64,000 bases of DNA from positions 18,910,120-18,974,119 of the forward strand of contig JAAONU010000001.1 in the NCBI GenBank assembly GCA_012932295.1. Direction: 5' to 3'. Below the pieces are notes generated by a model. That model saw only the letters and a list, made by a program, of their open reading frames with translations, was not told the DNA's origin and did not search any database. This document shows, in pieces, positions 36,724 to 49,699 of this stretch. The DNA is from Cyclina sinensis. Lineage: Eukaryota; Mollusca; Bivalvia; Venerida; Veneridae. The position numbers and the translations under genes are program-made. Each line of letters begins with the position of its first letter. Position 1 is the stretch's first letter.

Positions 36724-39700
36724 TTATGATTTTGTTACGTACATGTTTCCCTTGCTTGTATATACACGCGCAAGTCGTGCAGCAAGGCTTGTGGTGACCT
36801 CGTATGTGATTGTATGCAATTGCTTGGAAAGTTCAACGACAGAATTTGGAGAGGTAAAGTCATCTTTGATAATGTAGAAATTACATTTTTCTTCGTTACA
36901 CGGCAACCTTGCTGAAATGGCATCCATTGACACACGGCCGATCACCGGACATTCAGAACCTAAAATTGGTAAGGTAGATTCGAATTATAATTGAGTAGAT
37001 ATCACCAAAGTTTCGAATCACTGCAAATTCATTTTCTGATTTAATTCGTATAACAACAGATACTTGTTTCTTTAATATTAATTTTTGTGAATCTCAAACC
37101 TACCATTTTCTGTGGTAATAATGCCTTTCCCTGACAGCAGCCGGTTGTAACCGTCCGCGTATCCAAGCGGTATAGTAGCGATAACCTCCCCTTCTTCGCA
37201 TCTGAAAATAAAAAGGTAAATGTGTTAGACAATAGAAAACTACAAACAAGGAAATAGTGTGTTACCATTCACTAACCAGCTAGAGGCAGATTAAGCCGTT
37301 TTTACTCACACTTAACATGTCAACGCTTTTCAACAATTGTAATATATCTGTCAAAAACGTCTCGACATGAAAACGCATTCTGTTTTTGCGAACAAAACGT
37401 ATGTACATGCACTAATTTATGTAACGGAACTGATTCTTACCTGTATGTGTTGTCATATCCGACTGTACGTCCTTCTTTCATGATTTTGACGAGATTTGGC
37501 TTGGCCATCCAAGATAATATTGGCCGCAGTCCAAGGCGGTTGTATAGGTCAATAGCACATTCTGTTGTATCTGTAAATGCGATATAAATCAACTATAAAT
37601 CAACTGGAATATGAGATGATACAAAAAAGGGTCTTACCTAACCTTTAATGTAACAAGCACCAAGGGCGGACAATGTTTAAGATGGTCAATGGTTACAAAA
37701 CCAGTTGGGCGTTTAACGTAGTTTGTCTGTCCGTCACTGCAGTTAATTCCATGCTTCAAACGAAACTGTAATATTACCATGCTTTCGTTATGTTACCCTA
37801 ATTCACACATAAAAAGGATAGATAGAAGAAGGCTGCGTACATCATTTCTACCTGGCCGTTAGTGGTTGCCTACAGAACACATACGTGCTGCTTTCGTATA
37901 TATTTGGTCATTCATTGCTTGAAGCCTGTTTCATTAACTGACCAAATGAAGCCACTTTAAAACGGTTCGGTTACTTGTGCTTAGTATCAATAACAACACA
38001 GATCTACAGTTAACATTATGAGCAATGTCCTGCCTTGTTCATCTTTCAAAAGGTCAACAATTTTAGCTGTCCTTATGTGAACTCAAGTCCGATTTTGTGT
38101 GAAAAACCATGTGACCGCCTATACTACTGACCAGCTTTTGATGCTTGTTACGCATGCATACATAAAGAAATAAACATGTCAGTAATTACCATACCTACCG
38201 TATTTAAAATACTCACAAATCCAGTTAAATAAAAAAATTGGTTCCCTTTTTTCTGTCGATAATCTTGACTCGCAATGACAGCTGGTACCTTTGGGGTGGA
38301 ACATCAATGATTAAATATCTGGAAATAGTACACCTAAGTAGAAATGGGGAAATTAGCCTAGTTGAGTCCAACCAGGTGACAACTTATTAATAGAAGTAGC
38401 ATATATTAAAACATTTAAATGCTTGAAAGGTCTGTGCAAGCCTTGACATTGTCTCGTTGAAGCTGAAAATCAACTTTCTTGAATTAATGGCAAAGTTAAG
38501 ATAACAGTAATTAAAAAAACCCACAAGAATTTATTACATCATACGAGACAACACTGTTTTAATTAAAAATCTTATAGACTACTGAACGAAATTAAAAGCT
38601 TAACACAGAAATAGTTTTATACAGAGCACGATAAATAATACAGAAATATTAGTTTCCAGCTTTAACAAAAAGAATAAACAAAGAAGGAGAGAAGTACACA
38701 CCTGGTGGCAGTCCATACATAGCTATTCCTGGACGAACAAAAGTCCAAATCTGTGCCATAGCCTAGCAAGGTGCCAGCTGAATTTGCCGCGTGAAGTTTT
38801 ATTCCTCTTAATCTGAAAAAGAGTATTTAATTTTTAAGAATATGTTACAGTGCTCAACACGTTTTCTTAATCAGTTTAAAACGGTCATCGACAAGATATC
38901 GGTCAGTAACCTTTGCGTAACCTCTCCGTGACTTGCATGCTATGAACGTTTGGTGTGACTGATTGATGTATGTTCATCCTTTCAATGTCTAGATATAAAT
39001 GTAGTTTAATGCATCCGTTATTTTCAAACTACCAACATTTAACATGTAAATAAGCCTTTTTACCTGTATTTTCCAGCAACTTTTACGAAGGTTTCAAGTT
39101 GCCCGGCTGTAAAGGTCGGGTTGTCCCAGGCAGCGGCGAAGTGAGTCATAATGCTATGAACTGCAACACCCTTCTCATCACAAAACTAAAATATATTCAC
39201 ATAAATGAAATAAGTTAGAGCTGATACAGTGTTATTTAGGACCTACTTTATACACTAAAGATAGTAATTTTCACATGAATAAGTTTCATGAATCTTGCGA
39301 TAACATTCTGTAACATTGATATTAAATAACTAAAGACAAATATGATAAAGATTTGGGGGCATTTCATTATTTATTTAACAGATAATACTTATCAAAACAT
39401 AACATAAAGTTGAGAGACGCTTACATTCACTACGTCATCTAGTTGTTCCGGTTGGAAATCCATTTCTAGACATCCAGTATCCACCTTGATTACAACTGGT
39501 CGTTGGAAACTGTCCTGTATATTGGTAAAATGAAACTTTATTGACATATTGCAAAAACTAACTTATTTTACTCTTTCGAGAAAAATATCTTCTTCAACAA
39601 CAACAAAAAACCCGGTATCTTTGAGGATATTTGATATAAACTCGGAAGCCATGGTCAAGTTTTACTGAGTCGAGGGTATTTGATTTAAACTCGGAAGCCA

Positions 39701-40992
39701 TTGTCAAGTATCACTGAAGAGAATTGAGCTCGGCACCTCTGTGTAATAATTCTAACACTTAACTTGCACCAAGAGCTCCAAAAGAGTAGGCGAAATGCAT
39801 TCGTGATTACGGGCTAGCTTGTACGTGTGTATTAAATTTTGCAAAATAATTCAGAAGCTTCAACAAGGCAGTAGCACACAAAGTATCTAAGGATATTGAC
39901 AAATGTTCTAACCTGATAATTTTCGGATAATATATATTCCGGATAGGGATTCTTTGTGCACAGGGCCCATTCCTGAAGAAACTCGACGGAACCGACCGTC
40001 GGAACGAGATCATATTCTACTAAATCTGGAATTTCTTCTTCGCAAGCGTTCCCTGAAATTGAAATAAAAGATGCAATAAATCGTTTCAAGTTAAGACTTA
40101 TCTGGATCCTCGCACCAGCCTAAACTAGTACTATAAAGTGTAATTAATAGTAATTTATAAAGCAAGAAATATGGACAAGACAATGACGGATAGCTTTCTT
40201 TTTCATTCTGGTCCAGCCACTGCATTTATATATGTATACATGAAATTTATGTTAAAACTTACCAAATACTTGTATGTAACACTCGATTCCTGCTTTCCTA
40301 AGTTCAATCCCCTCGCTGGGAGAGGCCACAGAGAAGTGCCGGATGCCGATGCCTGTCAAATGTTTGGCCAACTCCACACTGCCGTGTCCATAAGCATTTG
40401 CTTTCAACACAGCGATAATATCTGAAAATACGAAATGAAAATTAGACATGTGGTTTATAGCATTTGTCAATGTCAACTAGCATATTGACGTACGTGGGGG
40501 TTATAAAGCCGCCATTATACATTTTTCTCTCACTTTTTTCACATTCAGTTACACATGTAATTAAGGCGTTCGTGATCGGTACAACTTGAGCACAAAGTGC
40601 GTTTGCTTAATATCATTCGAAATCTAGGTGACCATACGTATAAATGAATAACTGTTTGCTACTTTCACAACAAGTAGTCTTATTGAAAGCAGAAAAAAGT
40701 GTAACCAGCTCTTTCGTAATGTTAAATTCACTAATATTTTTTTTACAAATATACAGTCTTACTGTCTTTTAATTTAAAAAGCACCTTTGAAATACCCGGA
40801 ACAATATACCAACTTTTCGAACAAAATTAAATTTAAAATAAAAATTAGCAAACCTGTATTTGCTGAACAAAGACTCTTTAAGATGCCCACATTATTTGTT
40901 AAAGCATCCAAATCAATCCTCAAGTAAGTTCTTCGTCTTGCCAACTGATATTCATTTTCATAGCAGCTCGCATATTTTCTCCAAAGCTCCAT
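36724..40992 (-). CDS. alr: Alanine racemase paralogue, nine exons, three apparent single-base indels
   Basis: The family and role match the plus-strand gene it faces tail to tail. Exons in coding order: 40992-40854, 40421-40263, 40052-39913, 39514-39425, 39185-39064, 38812-38702, 37570-37441, 37201-37104, 36959-36724. The ATG at 40992 lies 8 bases after an acceptor, so a 5' non-coding exon is likely. K53 in [11 protein letters not shown] is the PLP lysine and Y292 in TVGYDNTY the catalytic tyrosine; IPLGYADGY and CPVIGRVSMDAI are intact. Exon 6 (111 bp, against 110 in the paralogue) has an extra T (A-run 38739-38742) that breaks DFVRPGIAMYG. Exon 4 reads VDTGCLEMDF literally; restoring a base at 39473/39474 and removing one from 39456-39458 gives VDTGMSRNGF. 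Either a young pseudogene or a gene with assembly errors. Confidence 0.9.
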
Positions 40993-41000
40993 ATCGTGTC

Positions 41001-42030
41001 CTGCAAAAGTTGTTTGTAGGTCGAGAATTAGCTTGCTCTCCTTGTAGCCTTTCGTTGATTGACGCTCGCACGGTGTTTAACGGTTTTATAATGCTGTTGT
41101 ATTTCACACAGCGATGTGAATCCAGAAAACTGGGGGAAACTAGTTTCAGCTAGCTTGAGCTGGTCTAACAAAATAAAATGGCCATGGTCATCACTGGTTT
41201 GCAAATACCTTGGGAACGATGACCTATTGAACTAACGCTTTCTTGGATTTTAAACGATTGTTTTGAAATTTTTATTTCGTTCTTTTTATCAAACATGAAT
41301 TGCTTGTTCTGTACTTTGTTTTATGTGTCACGTGAAAAACGTGTTCTCATTATTTCTGTGTCTCCATCGGTCATAAAACAGTACGGTGACATAGCAATTA
41401 AATTTTGACAATGTCATTGTGTAGCATTCACCGTTTTAATTCAACTAGACGGTACAAGACCCATAGGACAATATTAAACAAGCCGTCTGTATCTTCAGTA
41501 AGGATGTTGCATTTTCATTCACTTCTCTGTTAGATTTAAATTCACAGTTTTTTGATTGGAAAGGCTAGTGGTCTAATATAAGTGAAATAAACGGCCACAA
41601 ATAGCATCATACCATGCAAATATAATGGTATATTGGTATCCATCGGACTAGATCAAAGTCAATTTGTACTTTTATAATCAGCTGTTAAGAAATTACGTCT
41701 AACTTTGACAATACAATGTGATCAAATAACCACCAAAAGCTTACTACAAATTGACCCTGTAAGATGCTACAACATTAATATCTTATCAGTTATTTGTTTT
41801 CAAACCTTCTTAAAAACATATTTAACCATAAGTAAGCATTGTGTGTTGGCATATTTCTGCCGTAGGTTCGTGAACACTGTCATTTTGTTTTCGTCATATT
41901 AGCGTAATTAACTAGTAATCTCCCAATCAAGTTTTACCGTATGCTAAATTTACGTCTGGGAAAATGTCGAGCGGGGAGGAAATGCGCGAGGTTCTAACAT
42001 GTAGTTATTTAATAAAATTGTCGATAAATA
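41001..42030. other. 5' flank of minus-strand alanine racemase
   Basis: The splice acceptor CTTTTGCAG (minus strand, ending at 41001) puts at least one 5' untranslated exon here, but I cannot place it. The open frames 40860-41153 and 41705-41902 (+) show no family motif. Nothing else was seen. Confidence 0.4.
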
Positions 42031-42133
42031 AGTGATGTGATATTGGCACTGTTATTTGTCCTCGGGACAGTCAAATTGGCCCTCGGCCTTCGGACTGCCC
42101 TCGGACAAATAACAGTGCCAATATCAAATCACT
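42031..42133. repeat. Long-arm foldback element
   Basis: The 31-base arms (42031-42061 and 42103-42133) read AGTGATGTGATATTGGCACT... and its inverse, with only about two mismatches. An inner GGGACAGT/ACTGCCC pair shortens the loop. It is predicted to form a very stable hairpin and is MITE-like. Confidence 0.85.
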
Positions 42134-43234
42134 CATTTTTTAACATATAGTATAAAGTCATACACAGTAAAACTGTGAGAGGATTAGCAGACATTGTCCA
42201 ACTTGTGTAAAACCTAATTATTACCTAAAATATTACATAGAAATTGTCTTACATTATAGCTAGACAGTATTAAAATTGTCTAAAAGATTTATTGTACAAA
42301 GTATTGAATTTTATTCTTGTTAGTCGATAATCAAACCTTTTGAAAAGTAACAGGCTGAAAGCAAGTGATTATTTGCAGCAAAATAGATTTAAATATTGTT
42401 TTTGGCGAACGTGTTCTGATAACCTTCCTAACTGCAACTTCTCAAGAGGCGGTAGGTAATTGCACTTTTTATTGATCCATTTTTTTCTTAAATTCTGCAA
42501 ATATAAATGTTCATGGTAGGGTATGTTAAAATCTGCTTCAGATTTATAAAACTAAACGGCTAAGATATGTGTTGGAAGAAGGGTCTATTTTATGTTGACC
42601 GATGTTTTCGGCCCTCAACCACAACACAAACTTGGGCATAGAACGAGGTCTGTAATGTATTTTCGTGACCTACTAACCGTTTTCTCCGACTTTCATACGG
42701 ATGAATGTAGTTTTTTTTATAGTAAACATGATATTTTTTCTTTTCAAAATAGTAGTGAAAAGATGGATGGCGCTTAGTCAACTTTATACAACGACAAAGT
42801 TATTTTTAAAAGTCACGTTCATGCCCATTAGTTATGCAGCTGAACAAAATAAAATTTCAAAGCATTGTATTGTTTTCCTCGTTATTTAATCTTTTGACAA
42901 TTGTATGTTGACATGTGCTAGATGATTTGTGGTATTTTTGTACCAACTTGTAACAGGAGATCTACTTCATAGCTAAATAGAGAAGACTTAGAAAACGCAT
43001 GCTGTATCATAAAACATGATAGAATGCACTTATTTGTTTACTCTTTACGAGTATTTTCTTTATTATTTTTCCGCGTAGTTGTCTAACCAAAATTTCGACA
43101 TACTTAATGGACCAGATTTGTAGGCGAGATATGAATCCCTTTAAATAACTGTAATTACTTCACCGGTCAAAAAACAAAAAAAATGTTACATGTACCGGTC
43201 TTTTTGTATTGGTTTTCCGTCACATGCATATTAT

Positions 43235-43377
43235 ATAAATAACACACATCAGCGAGGGTGAAAGAGGATATTGACAACCCGAAAAAACAATAACACCCGA
43301 AGTGACAGCCGAGGATGTTATTGTTTTTTGAGGGTTGTCAATATCCTCTATCACCTTCGCTGATGTATGTTATTTAT
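43235..43377. repeat. Long-arm foldback element
   Basis: The arms run 43235-43292 and 43318-43377 (ATAAATAACACACATCAGCG... against ...CGCTGATGTATGTTATTTAT). Pairing spans nearly 60 bases around a 25-base loop (CCGAAGTGACAGCCGAGGA). Flanking TATA/TTTA bases may be the target site. Confidence 0.85.
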
Positions 43378-43596
43378 TTTATTATAACGAACCATACATG
43401 TGATCATTGGAGAGGTCATCAGACCTCTCCACAGTGTTGGCTTTAATTGCTGGCGGCATCCATTTTTGCGTATCAAATTTTATTTAATGATCACATATTA
43501 AGCCTAAAATCATGAAAACCAGTCTACAAAGATAGTTATGCGCATGCTCCGAATCAAAATACGAATTCATTTAAACGAAACCAAAATTTATCATCG

Positions 43597-43664
43597 GGTC
43601 AAAACGGCCCATAGTTAAAACGGCTCATGGTTAAAACGGCCCATGATTAAAACGGCCCATTATG
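43597..43664. repeat. Minisatellite, ~17-bp unit TTAAAACGGCCCATGA
   Basis: Four head-to-tail units (GGTCAAAACGGCCCATAG, TTAAAACGGCTCATGG, TTAAAACGGCCCATGA, TTAAAACGGCCCATTA). Confidence 0.9.
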
Positions 43665-44100
43665 AACAGATCGTACAGAACAATTTTGTATTCCCTTAAC
43701 TAAACACAAAAAATACAATTATAGGGATGCATTTCTTATTATGCATGCTACTTTTTAAAAACTACAAATTCTAAAATGCATTTTTTTTTTCTGAGAAACT
43801 CATCAGCTTGTTGAACAAATTATTAATATTTAGCCAAGGTCATGAAAAAATGGTAAATATTTTTTACGAATTTTAGAGCATTTTTGATAAGTCCATTTCC
43901 TCGATTTGGATCAAATTTACGCCCTCTTAATATTTAGTCCAGCTTAACAGATACTATCGCTGATTATTTTGTAAAACATTTGGACTAAGAAAGGTGTAAT
44001 AAAAGCTTGAAAGGGAAAACAAAACTTAATGAGCCTAAAAAAAGCAGCAGCTTAAGATGGGAGTTCTGGCTTCAACAACTACATGCATTGTTGTAAAAGA

Positions 44101-44131
44101 GGTGGGGGGGGGGGGGGGGTGGGGGGGGGAG
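44101..44131. repeat. Poly-G tract
   Basis: Within GAGGTGG...GGGGGGGGGA there are runs of about 17 and 9 G separated by single T. It could form a G-quadruplex on this strand, and it is also a site where sequencing length is unreliable. Confidence 0.9.
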
Positions 44132-46030
44132 TAAAGCCTTAGGGGCTTATAAGAAGATCCCCAATATTCTACAAGGTATGAAATACATGAGGTTTATTAA
44201 TTTGTTTCATTTATCTAAATAATAGATACGCCACTATAAAAACATTTGAAATAACTAAATTATAGTCAGTTTCGGTCATTTTGCCTAATAAGGTATTAAC
44301 TATTAATAGTAGTTAGGTTACTAGTTTTTATAATTATTTAAGTCACAGAACGTTTAAACAATTCAAAATGATCTTGGAAACAAGTAGATTCATTCTTTCA
44401 GTGACGACAGCTGCTGACCTCTCTTTGGCTTACTTTTTAAAGGAAGCCAACTTGTGTTATATATACTTTAGGACTGTTTTCGTTTGGTACGAGTCGAATC
44501 AAACTCAACTAAACGCTTACAGACAATATATTCAATAAGCGCCTTCGACGTCATCAGGCGCTTGAAATTTCTGCAGGGTGTGCAAAAAAACTATAACACC
44601 CGGAGGGTTTTTGAAAAAAAATGTTACCCTCTGAGCTGATGCAAAATGTAACATTAGTTTTAAAAGCCCGATCGCCTATGGGAATTTAGTATTGGCAGTT
44701 TACGTGAGGTATAATAACACAAAATGTCAATTGATTAAATACCGTGGTTATATAATTATTATGTATTAATCTTACTTTTTTTACTATGAAAAATTGAAAA
44801 ATGTCAGTCAGATCTGAAAATTTAAACATCTGGCAAAGAAGCGCAAAAGAAAAATGATTTTCATGACGTCATGAAAATTAGTGTTGTTTGGTGCAAATTA
44901 TGACAACATAGGAAACTATAGAATAAAAGTAAAATAAAAAGACAAATTGTTTTAATGGATATAGACTATATTTCACTCACATATGAAAATGTTTCGTGCT
45001 CTTGAAAATCTATAGAAATTAAGTCAAATTCACCTAATCCAAGTATCCACTATATATAGCATGGTTTTAGGAAGCTTACAAAATGCAACAGCAAGCGACA
45101 TATATTTTGATAATGTCACAGTCAAATTTTGATATGAAATATATGAAGTGAGAATTTCTGATACCTTCTACAGATAGTAAAGATGTCTAGAAGAATCTAT
45201 GAAGTGACGTATGGTCCATCTTTATTCAAAACAATCAAACTTTCCATCGTACGCCACATTCTATCTAGGAGGTACAAACTATACCATTTTATATGTGTGA
45301 TACAAGCTATACCCGGTGTGTTTACAAACCTTATTGGCCCCTTTAATCAACAAATACAGGATAAATGAAAATTAAACTTTCCTTACGTCGGATAAAATAT
45401 GATAAATAATGAAGTAATAAAGTAAATTAAAACCCTAAAATCGTTTTTGTCAAGAACATCATATGATGGACGACCCTGGCTTTATGCACTATACACAAGG
45501 AATGTCCAGAAAGAAACATTTAACTCAATAGTTGGTAGCAACGACGTACTAAATATCCAGTTTGTACATATTTGAAAGTATAAATATATGTAAAATTAAC
45601 TCTATATCTTGTCATTTATTATATACATATAAGTTAAAAGTTATATTTGCAATCATCGATTGCATAAAGTTGTATTTATACCTCACCATGCGGGCTCGTC
45701 AGAATACAACTATTTGTAATTGACTATCGCGATACAACCCATAGGAATAGTACATTCATATAATATTCCTTATTTATTTGATTTTTGTTTCTTAATTTAT
45801 TTTTCTTTCACCAAACACAAAACGGGATTTCCCCGCAATTCATTCGCTGGAGTAACCCATTTTAAATGTACTGAACTAGGACATAATTATCCCTGGATTA
45901 TTTGCAAGCGTCTACGATGTAAAAATTTGCTAAAATTTACTACATACACTCAAATCTGTGTACAGCAGCCACTGAAGGGAAGGCATAAAAGTTGCTGCAG
46001 TTCACAAATTTGGCATCTGTTCCGGTGTGG
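44132..46030. other. Gene-free AT-rich DNA
   Basis: No exon or motif recognised. The 134-codon frame at 45720-46124 (+) runs into the GGACTGGACTGG repeat and has no domain signal; I do not treat it as a gene. Confidence 0.4.
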
Positions 46031-46035
46031 GCCTT

Positions 46036-46092
46036 GCATCCTAGAAAACCTGGACTGGATTCATGGACTGGACTGGACTGGAACCATGGACT
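46036..46092 (-). repeat. GGTCCAGTCCA-type repeat, inverted copy
   Basis: GCATCCTAGAAAACCTGGAC is followed by TGGACTGGACTGGACTGG and CCATGGACTC. It is the inverse of the longer copy at 49700-49826, sharing the end motif GTCCAGGTTTTCTAGGATGC. Confidence 0.8.
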
Positions 46093-48662
46093 CGAAGCTG
46101 CTTTCTCAGGTCATGAACATGTAGGGCAGTGTGTGTCGGAATAAAATTTTATCTCTTGTCTTTGCATATGCCAGAGCAATTTCCTCAAGGGACTTGTTCT
46201 TGCTCCAACTGGGGGAATCTGTTTATTCAACGTAACTCATTTATTTTTTAGGTTAATAGGACATTTTGTCATTAAGATGAAGACAAGTCACATGGTTCTC
46301 ATCTCACCATAAAATAATAAATTTAGGCTGTAACGAGATGTGGCTGTTACATGGTGGGTTATAAACCATATATACTCTACCATATATATTATATTTTACC
46401 TGCAGCTGAGAATATCAAAAATAAAATAAATGTATATTCAGTTTATTCTTAACTTTGTTAACTGATTGTTTATCACTTACACTTAATGGCATAGGATTAA
46501 TTAGTACTCTCTTTTCGATTAAGATTTCTGTAAAAGGGGCCTCTCATTAATGAAAGAAAGTATCTGACAGGCATGTGCCAAATGATGTAATATTTCATTT
46601 AACAGTTCATGGGCTATAGCTGTTCTTAAACTTTAGCTAATCTGGAATGTAATTTCAAATGTTACCACAACAGGAGTAAAAAAATAATTTATTGTATTAC
46701 CTTTAAAAATCACAATTTAAATTCGACATGATAACTAATTATAATTGAAAAATAACCTTAACAAATACTTTCCGACAGAAAGACACTCTAAAATGCACGA
46801 CAATAATGTTTAATAAAGTATTCAACACTAAAAGAAAAGTTGTTCCAGACCTTTAAGACGTTCTTTCTTTTTTAAACTTTCTCCTGTAAAATATTACAAC
46901 TTTGCAAACATATTTACATTTATGTTCCGTTTGACCCTTACCTGTTTCTATAACCAGTAAAACAATATGCAGAATAAAAAAAACTGAGACATGTTTTGAT
47001 TTTCATTTATAAAAAAACATGTTCAAACAAGTGAAACAACTATGTAATGTTTATTGCGCAAACAAAAGAAATCGCTTATGATAAGAATTTGTCCTTATTT
47101 CTTTTCTTCTTCTTTTTTGCATATTGCTATAAATTACGTTTTTCATCTAAATGAACGCTACACAATTATTTCCTTTATTTCTGTAACCCAGAATGACCCC
47201 ATTAGTTGTTACAGGTAGGAAAGTACTTGAAGTTTTATGGCTTCAGTGCTGTAAATCTGACACTTAGAACAATTAAGGTAATTATTATGATAACCCATTA
47301 ACTTTAGAATCTCAGGTACACAGCATGGCATGTTGAACAGTAAAGAGTTCAAGGACTCACTGATATGACCCTTCAGTCTCAGGTCAAAGTGCACTGCTTA
47401 ATTACTACAACAGTGGCAGAATTATTCTATGTTTACAACACCTATCCTGATTATTTGGACTGTTATATCTGCTATAGTAACTACATCATAACTTAGCATA
47501 GTGGGCGTGGTCTGAGTTTAAATATCAAGTCAGTTATACAATTATTGCACAGCTTTTCAGGGCTGCTAGATATGGCACAATGTTTTGTTATGATATATTA
47601 TGTTATTTTTTTGTCAATGGGCCTGGTTATTACATATTTCACCTTTGGTTTGCCTGCATTAAATTTTTGGTAAAGAAGAAAACTTTAACTGATAAGAATT
47701 TTGATTTTAAAGTTATAATACCACCTGTCAACAAAAATATGATATTATATCATCAATTGTTCAAATTTTCACACCAATGCCTACACAAATTGCTAACAAG
47801 AAAATTTGCTATTTATTTTCAATTATAATTTGGCTATGTTCGTGGATGTAAGCCAATATAGAACCACTTTCGTTTCTGTAACGTGTCCACCAATGACGGT
47901 AGCTCGGATTTAGGCGGAAGATGCTAATTGGCATGCTAGTTATTCTTAAAAAAACACCTGATAAATTTAGTATTGAAAAGTATTCTCGACAGATCATACT
48001 TCTTCCTCCGTAATTTTTACAGTTCTTTCTGAGTAAAAGTCTATCTGTCATTTTGAATTAATTTACATTTCAAATAATCTACTTATGTTGTTGTCTGCAT
48101 CACATATTAAAAATTGATCACGTGACACATGACGATTCGCTTTATGGTCATTGGCGAAGTGGTTCGTCATTTCTAAAGTAATTTAGCAGGTCTTAAAATA
48201 ATTTAATAATTCAATCTCAAGCAAATATTGCCATCCACAAAAAATAACCACGCAGATAATATGTTAATAATGTTTTTAAGCATTTTAGAGCTCTTATTTG
48301 GTTTATTTTTATGACGATTGTGTCCATTATTATAACTTTTTATATTTGCCGAGAAAAGGTTATACACTGCTGTTTGATACAACCGGAGCAATAATCCGTT
48401 TTAAGCCGCCTACGCATTACGCTCATTAACCGGAAAACTTGTATATTGGTTAAACGAGTTTATGATTAAATGGCATACAAGTCTTTTTTTTTTATTGTTT
48501 CTTTGAACAAAATACAGTAACTGGTACCAGCAACCTGGCAGATCGATCAGAAAAGTTGAAACTACACACTGAATTTTTTTTTTACTCAGTATTGAAAAAT
48601 CTTTTTTTCTTTATGGCTCTTTTTATTGCACATTAATTACAACAAAGATTGTCACTGTTAGA

Positions 48663-49369
48663 TGAAAATGCCCCCGAAGTGGTGCTTTGACTTTGGACTG
48701 AGGACCAGTCATTTAAGGGTCAATGACAAATAAATATAGGTCAGTGGGAAGGTCTTGTCCACAGGGGTGTTGTGTCCAAGTATGAAGTAATTCGACTTTC
48801 TTATAAGGAGGTTATGGTCAATGTTAAAGTTTTGGGCAATTGGTTCTTCAGGGTAAAGGTCACTCAGAGGTCAATGTCAAATAAATATAGGTCAGTGAGA
48901 CAGTCTTGTCCAAAGGGGTGTTGTTTCAAAGTATGAAGTAAATCCACTTACTAATAAAGAGGTTATGGTGAGTGTTAAAGTTTTTGGACAATTGGATCTT
49001 CAAGGTGAAGGTCATTCAGGGATGAAGGTCAAATATATATAGGTCAGTAGGAAGGTCTTGTGCAAAGGGATGTTGTTTCCAAGTATGAAGTAAATCCATT
49101 TACTAATAAGGAAGTTGTGGTTAAAGTTAGGTTTTTGGACAATTGGATCTTCAAGGTGAAGGTCATTCAGAGGTCAAGGTCAAATATATATAGGTCAGTG
49201 GGAAGGTCTTGTCCAAAGGGACGTTTAGTCCAAGTATGAAGTAATTCCACTTACTAATAAGGAAGTTATGGCCAATGTTAAAGTTTTCGGACGGACTGAC
49301 GGACGGATTGACGGATGACGGACGGACATTTTAAAAATTATATATGCCTCCCTTCGGGGCATTAAAAAT
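48663..49369. mobile_element. Non-autonomous element with AATGCCCCGAAG inverted ends and four ~150-bp units
   Basis: The left end AAATGCCCCCGAAG (about 48665) and right end CTTCGGGGCATT (49353-49364) are inverse. Between them, (A/T)ATATAGGTCAGT followed by GTCTTGTCCAAAGG recurs at about 48735, 48885, 49037 and 49188, a period of 150-152 bp. Each unit also has AAGTATGAAGTAA and AAGTTTTTGGACAATTGG. A GACGGACGGAC run precedes the right end. No coding capacity. Confidence 0.85.
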
Positions 49370-49699
49370 ATCTTCAATTTTAAAAAAATACCATTTTACC
49401 ATGCATGCAGAAACATGTAAAACATGTCAACTTGCTTTTTTTATTTACCACAAATTTTGAAAAGCCACTTTATTATTTTCTCTGCAGTAAAATGTAATTA
49501 TGTTAACTTTAATTAACATTTCCATCTGTTCTCAACCCTGAAATACAGGGATAGTTTCAAAGAAATCAGAATTCAAATGGTACAAACAGAGTCTTCCAGA
49601 CCCTACAAACAATTAGCCCCTTGAGTACAATAAGATGGCATTGTCTTGAGTTATTTGTGTAAACAGATGAAAGGTTATTATAGGACACCCTGCTTTAAA

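Noticed and set aside
39425..39514. Catalytically altered racemase lacking the active-site arginine
   Set aside because: A compensating pair of single-base indels explains the odd residues better than substitution.
45720..46124. 134-codon open frame as a gene
   Set aside because: No motif is seen, it runs into a dispersed tandem repeat, and it has no supporting exon chain.
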